The notes under the pieces were generated by a model. The model saw only the letters and a list, made by a program, of their open reading frames with translations, was not told the DNA's origin and did not search any database. A DNA stretch of 7,816 nt, taken from Ignavibacteriaceae bacterium. GTDB taxonomy: Bacteria; Bacteroidota; Ignavibacteria; Ignavibacteriales; Ignavibacteriaceae. Made by a program: the position numbers and the translations under genes. Location: the NCBI GenBank assembly GCA_031292465.1, contig JARLHB010000380.1:1-7816 (forward strand). Reading direction: 5' to 3'. Each line of letters begins with the position of its first letter. Within the stretch, counting starts at the first letter, position 1. Below, one piece after another: positions 6,835 through 7,816 of this stretch.

Positions 6835-6863
6835 ATTATTTTACGCATTTACTATAGCCTTCC
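6832..6863 (-). promoter_or_regulatory. Possible leader: ribosome site and five-codon frame coupled to the desulfurase start
   Basis: On the minus strand GGAAGG (CCTTCC at 6858-6863) lies nine bases before an ATG (6846-6848) that opens a frame of five codons, M-R-K-I-I. Its TGA stop overlaps the desulfurase ATG in the arrangement ATGA. The desulfurase ATG itself has no ribosome site at normal distance. Ribosomes could therefore load at the leader and restart at the real gene. This is inference from spacing; leaderless or AT-rich initiation is the alternative. Confidence 0.35.
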
Positions 6864-6879
6864 GTCAGCAGGCTGATTC

Positions 6880-6885
6880 ATTATA
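6880..6885 (-). promoter_or_regulatory. -10 box of a likely desulfurase promoter
   Basis: A perfect TATAAT on the minus strand would give a start near 6873 and a leader of about 40 bases before the desulfurase ATG. No good TTGACA-like -35 box is found 16-18 bases upstream, so an activator or a different sigma factor may be needed. Three TTGAAA half-sites lie further upstream at 6913-6941. Confidence 0.45.
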
Positions 6886-7186
6886 CATATCGTAAATATA
6901 AACATAACCTTATTGAAAAAGTATTTCAAACCAAATTGAAAAACATTGATTGGGAGCAAAATATTGGGTTTATACAGTTAAATTGGCTCTATTTATATCA
7001 AAAATGTAACGAGCAGTTGCAACTTTTACAAAGCTGGGAAAATAGTCCCTTAATTTTCCCCACGGTGCATAATTGTAGTATATTTATTATGTTACATATA
7101 GGGATAACAAATATTTTAAGTGTTAAATAAAAAGTTCGGTTAGTCTAAAATATTTTCTTAGGAAAAATTGTGGATTAATCCGTCTT

Positions 7187-7207
7187 TTAATTTGTTATTC
7201 AAATTAA
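7187..7207. promoter_or_regulatory. Inverted repeat upstream of the beta-barrel gene, possible operator
   Basis: TTAATTTG (7187-7194) and CAAATTAA (7200-7207) are perfect 8-bp inverted repeats around TTATT. The site ends 36 bases before the ATG at 7244. A 10-bp palindrome GGATTAATCC lies just upstream at 7172-7181. The weak AT-only pairing and lack of a T-run argue against a terminator, so a binding site for a dimeric regulator is more likely. The regulator is unknown. Confidence 0.4.
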
Positions 7208-7243
7208 TCAGGTGAGATCTAAATAAAAAGTCGGGAGTATTAA

Positions 7244-7816
7244 ATGAAAAATCTAATCGTATCCTTAATTGTTATTGTAATTTTTTCAAGTCTTGCTAAG
7301 GCGCAAAACTATGGACTGGGCAACGCCGATCCTTCCTTATTTACTAAATATAAGATACCGGATACGGATCTGCATTCACTTTGGTTTAATACCAATCTAA
7401 ATTTTAATTCTTCAAAAAGTTCCACTTATTATCATAATACCAGCGATTATAATTATGATATGAACCATTCCACTTCCAATGTTAACCTGATGTATTCTCT
7501 AAATCCTCAATACTATTTATTAAAAGAATCCGACGACCGTGTCCTTTCCATGAATTTTAACGTAAGCGGCTCTTATAATTATAAGAGGGAAGTAGATGAT
7601 GGTCGTAATACTAATAATCTAAAGGATAAAACCAATAATACACAATTGGACCTGGCACTGAATTTTAGCTATAATAAATATGCTGATGCGAGCGATATAT
7701 TCTACGCTTTTGGAGCGAATATTACAGATGATTTTTATGATTACCGTGAAGATAATAGTAATGATTATGTTGGTTACGGCAGTAGTTATTCATCTTACAA
7801 AATTCAGAATTATGAA
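7244..7816 (+). CDS. Exported, probable outer-membrane beta-barrel protein, 5' part only
   Basis: The frame is open from the ATG at 7244 to the window end (191 codons) and continues beyond it. GGGAG (7233-7237) lies six bases before the ATG, a good ribosome site. The first 20 residues are a signal peptide: Lys at position 2, a hydrophobic core of Leu, Ile and Val, and AKA at 18-20 followed by Gln, so the mature protein would start at Gln21. The mature part is rich in Tyr, Asn, Ser and Asp and shows stretches of alternating polar and hydrophobic residues, for example LWFNTNLNFN (46-55), VLSMNFNVSGSYNY (100-113) and LDLALNFSYN (135-144), separated by charged, Asn-rich turns. This pattern fits outer-membrane beta-strands. 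I recognise no family; a porin-like or surface barrel is an inference. No link with the Fe-S genes other than divergent orientation. Confidence 0.75.
   Translation, partial: MKNLIVSLIVIVIFSSLAKAQNYGLGNADPSLFTKYKIPDTDLHSLWFNTNLNFNSSKSSTYYHNTSDYNYDMNHSTSNVNLMYSLNPQYYLLKESDDRVLSMNFNVSGSYNYKREVDDGRNTNNLKDKTNNTQLDLALNFSYNKYADASDIFYAFGANITDDFYDYREDNSNDYVGYGSSYSSYKIQNYE

Larger units (their letters stand above)
6835..7243. other. Divergent intergenic region rich in dyads
   Basis: This region of about 410 bases lies between the leftward Fe-S block and the rightward beta-barrel gene, so it must hold both promoters. Reading from left: the TATAAT of the desulfurase (6880-6885), three alternating TTGAAA/TTTCAA half-sites (6913-6918, 6924-6929, 6936-6941), a GGGAAAAT/ATTTTCCC dyad with a nine-base gap (7036-7060), a palindrome GGATTAATCC (7172-7181) and the dyad TTAATTTG/CAAATTAA with a five-base gap (7187-7207). 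No RNA gene or convincing coding frame is seen. No plus-strand promoter with good boxes can be assigned. Confidence 0.55.

Noticed and set aside
6936..7130. 64-codon plus-strand frame in the divergent region
   Set aside because: It starts with TTG without a ribosome site, has a composition unlike the neighbouring proteins, and covers the GGGAAAAT dyad. Likely chance.

Overview
The window looks like chromosomal DNA from a low-GC bacterium of the Bacteroidota/Chlorobi/Ignavibacteria branch. Two things point there: a large exported protein ending in a type IX secretion (T9SS, Por) sorting domain with the NYPNPFNP signature, and a second exported protein with a Bacteroidota-style signal peptide cleaved before Gln. 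Ignavibacteria is my best guess. It is inferred from the style of the proteins, not proven.

Layout. 1-84: 3' half of a tRNA-Glu(UUC) gene and its intrinsic terminator. 85-494: AT-rich DNA without a convincing gene. 495-1250 (+): a zinc-ribbon SAM methyltransferase. 1424-4003 (+): an exported DUF3160 protein with a T9SS tail, behind a well-formed promoter that carries an inverted repeat. 4046-4103: a 58-bp palindromic element. 4133-4167: a minus-strand terminator that closes a leftward block. That block, read from right to left, is a group I cysteine desulfurase (6834-5644), an unrecognised cysteine-free 96-aa protein (5625-5335), an A-type Fe-S carrier (5248-4898) and a manganese-type superoxide dismutase (4799-4191). 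6835-7243: divergent regulatory region with several dyads. 7244-7816 (+): start of an exported, probably beta-barrel protein that is cut by the window end.

How the genes fit together. The leftward block is an iron-sulfur cluster assembly and oxidative-defence neighbourhood. The desulfurase supplies sulfur from cysteine, the A-type protein carries or inserts clusters, and the superoxide dismutase protects such clusters from superoxide. No scaffold protein (IscU/SufB) or Isc chaperone lies in the window. The small protein between desulfurase and carrier is the best candidate for an uncharacterised component. The rightward genes (methyltransferase, DUF3160 protein, beta-barrel) look like separate units concerned with modification or the cell envelope. 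Promoter and operator calls come from reading by eye and are tentative. I see no CRISPR array, insertion sequence or phage gene.
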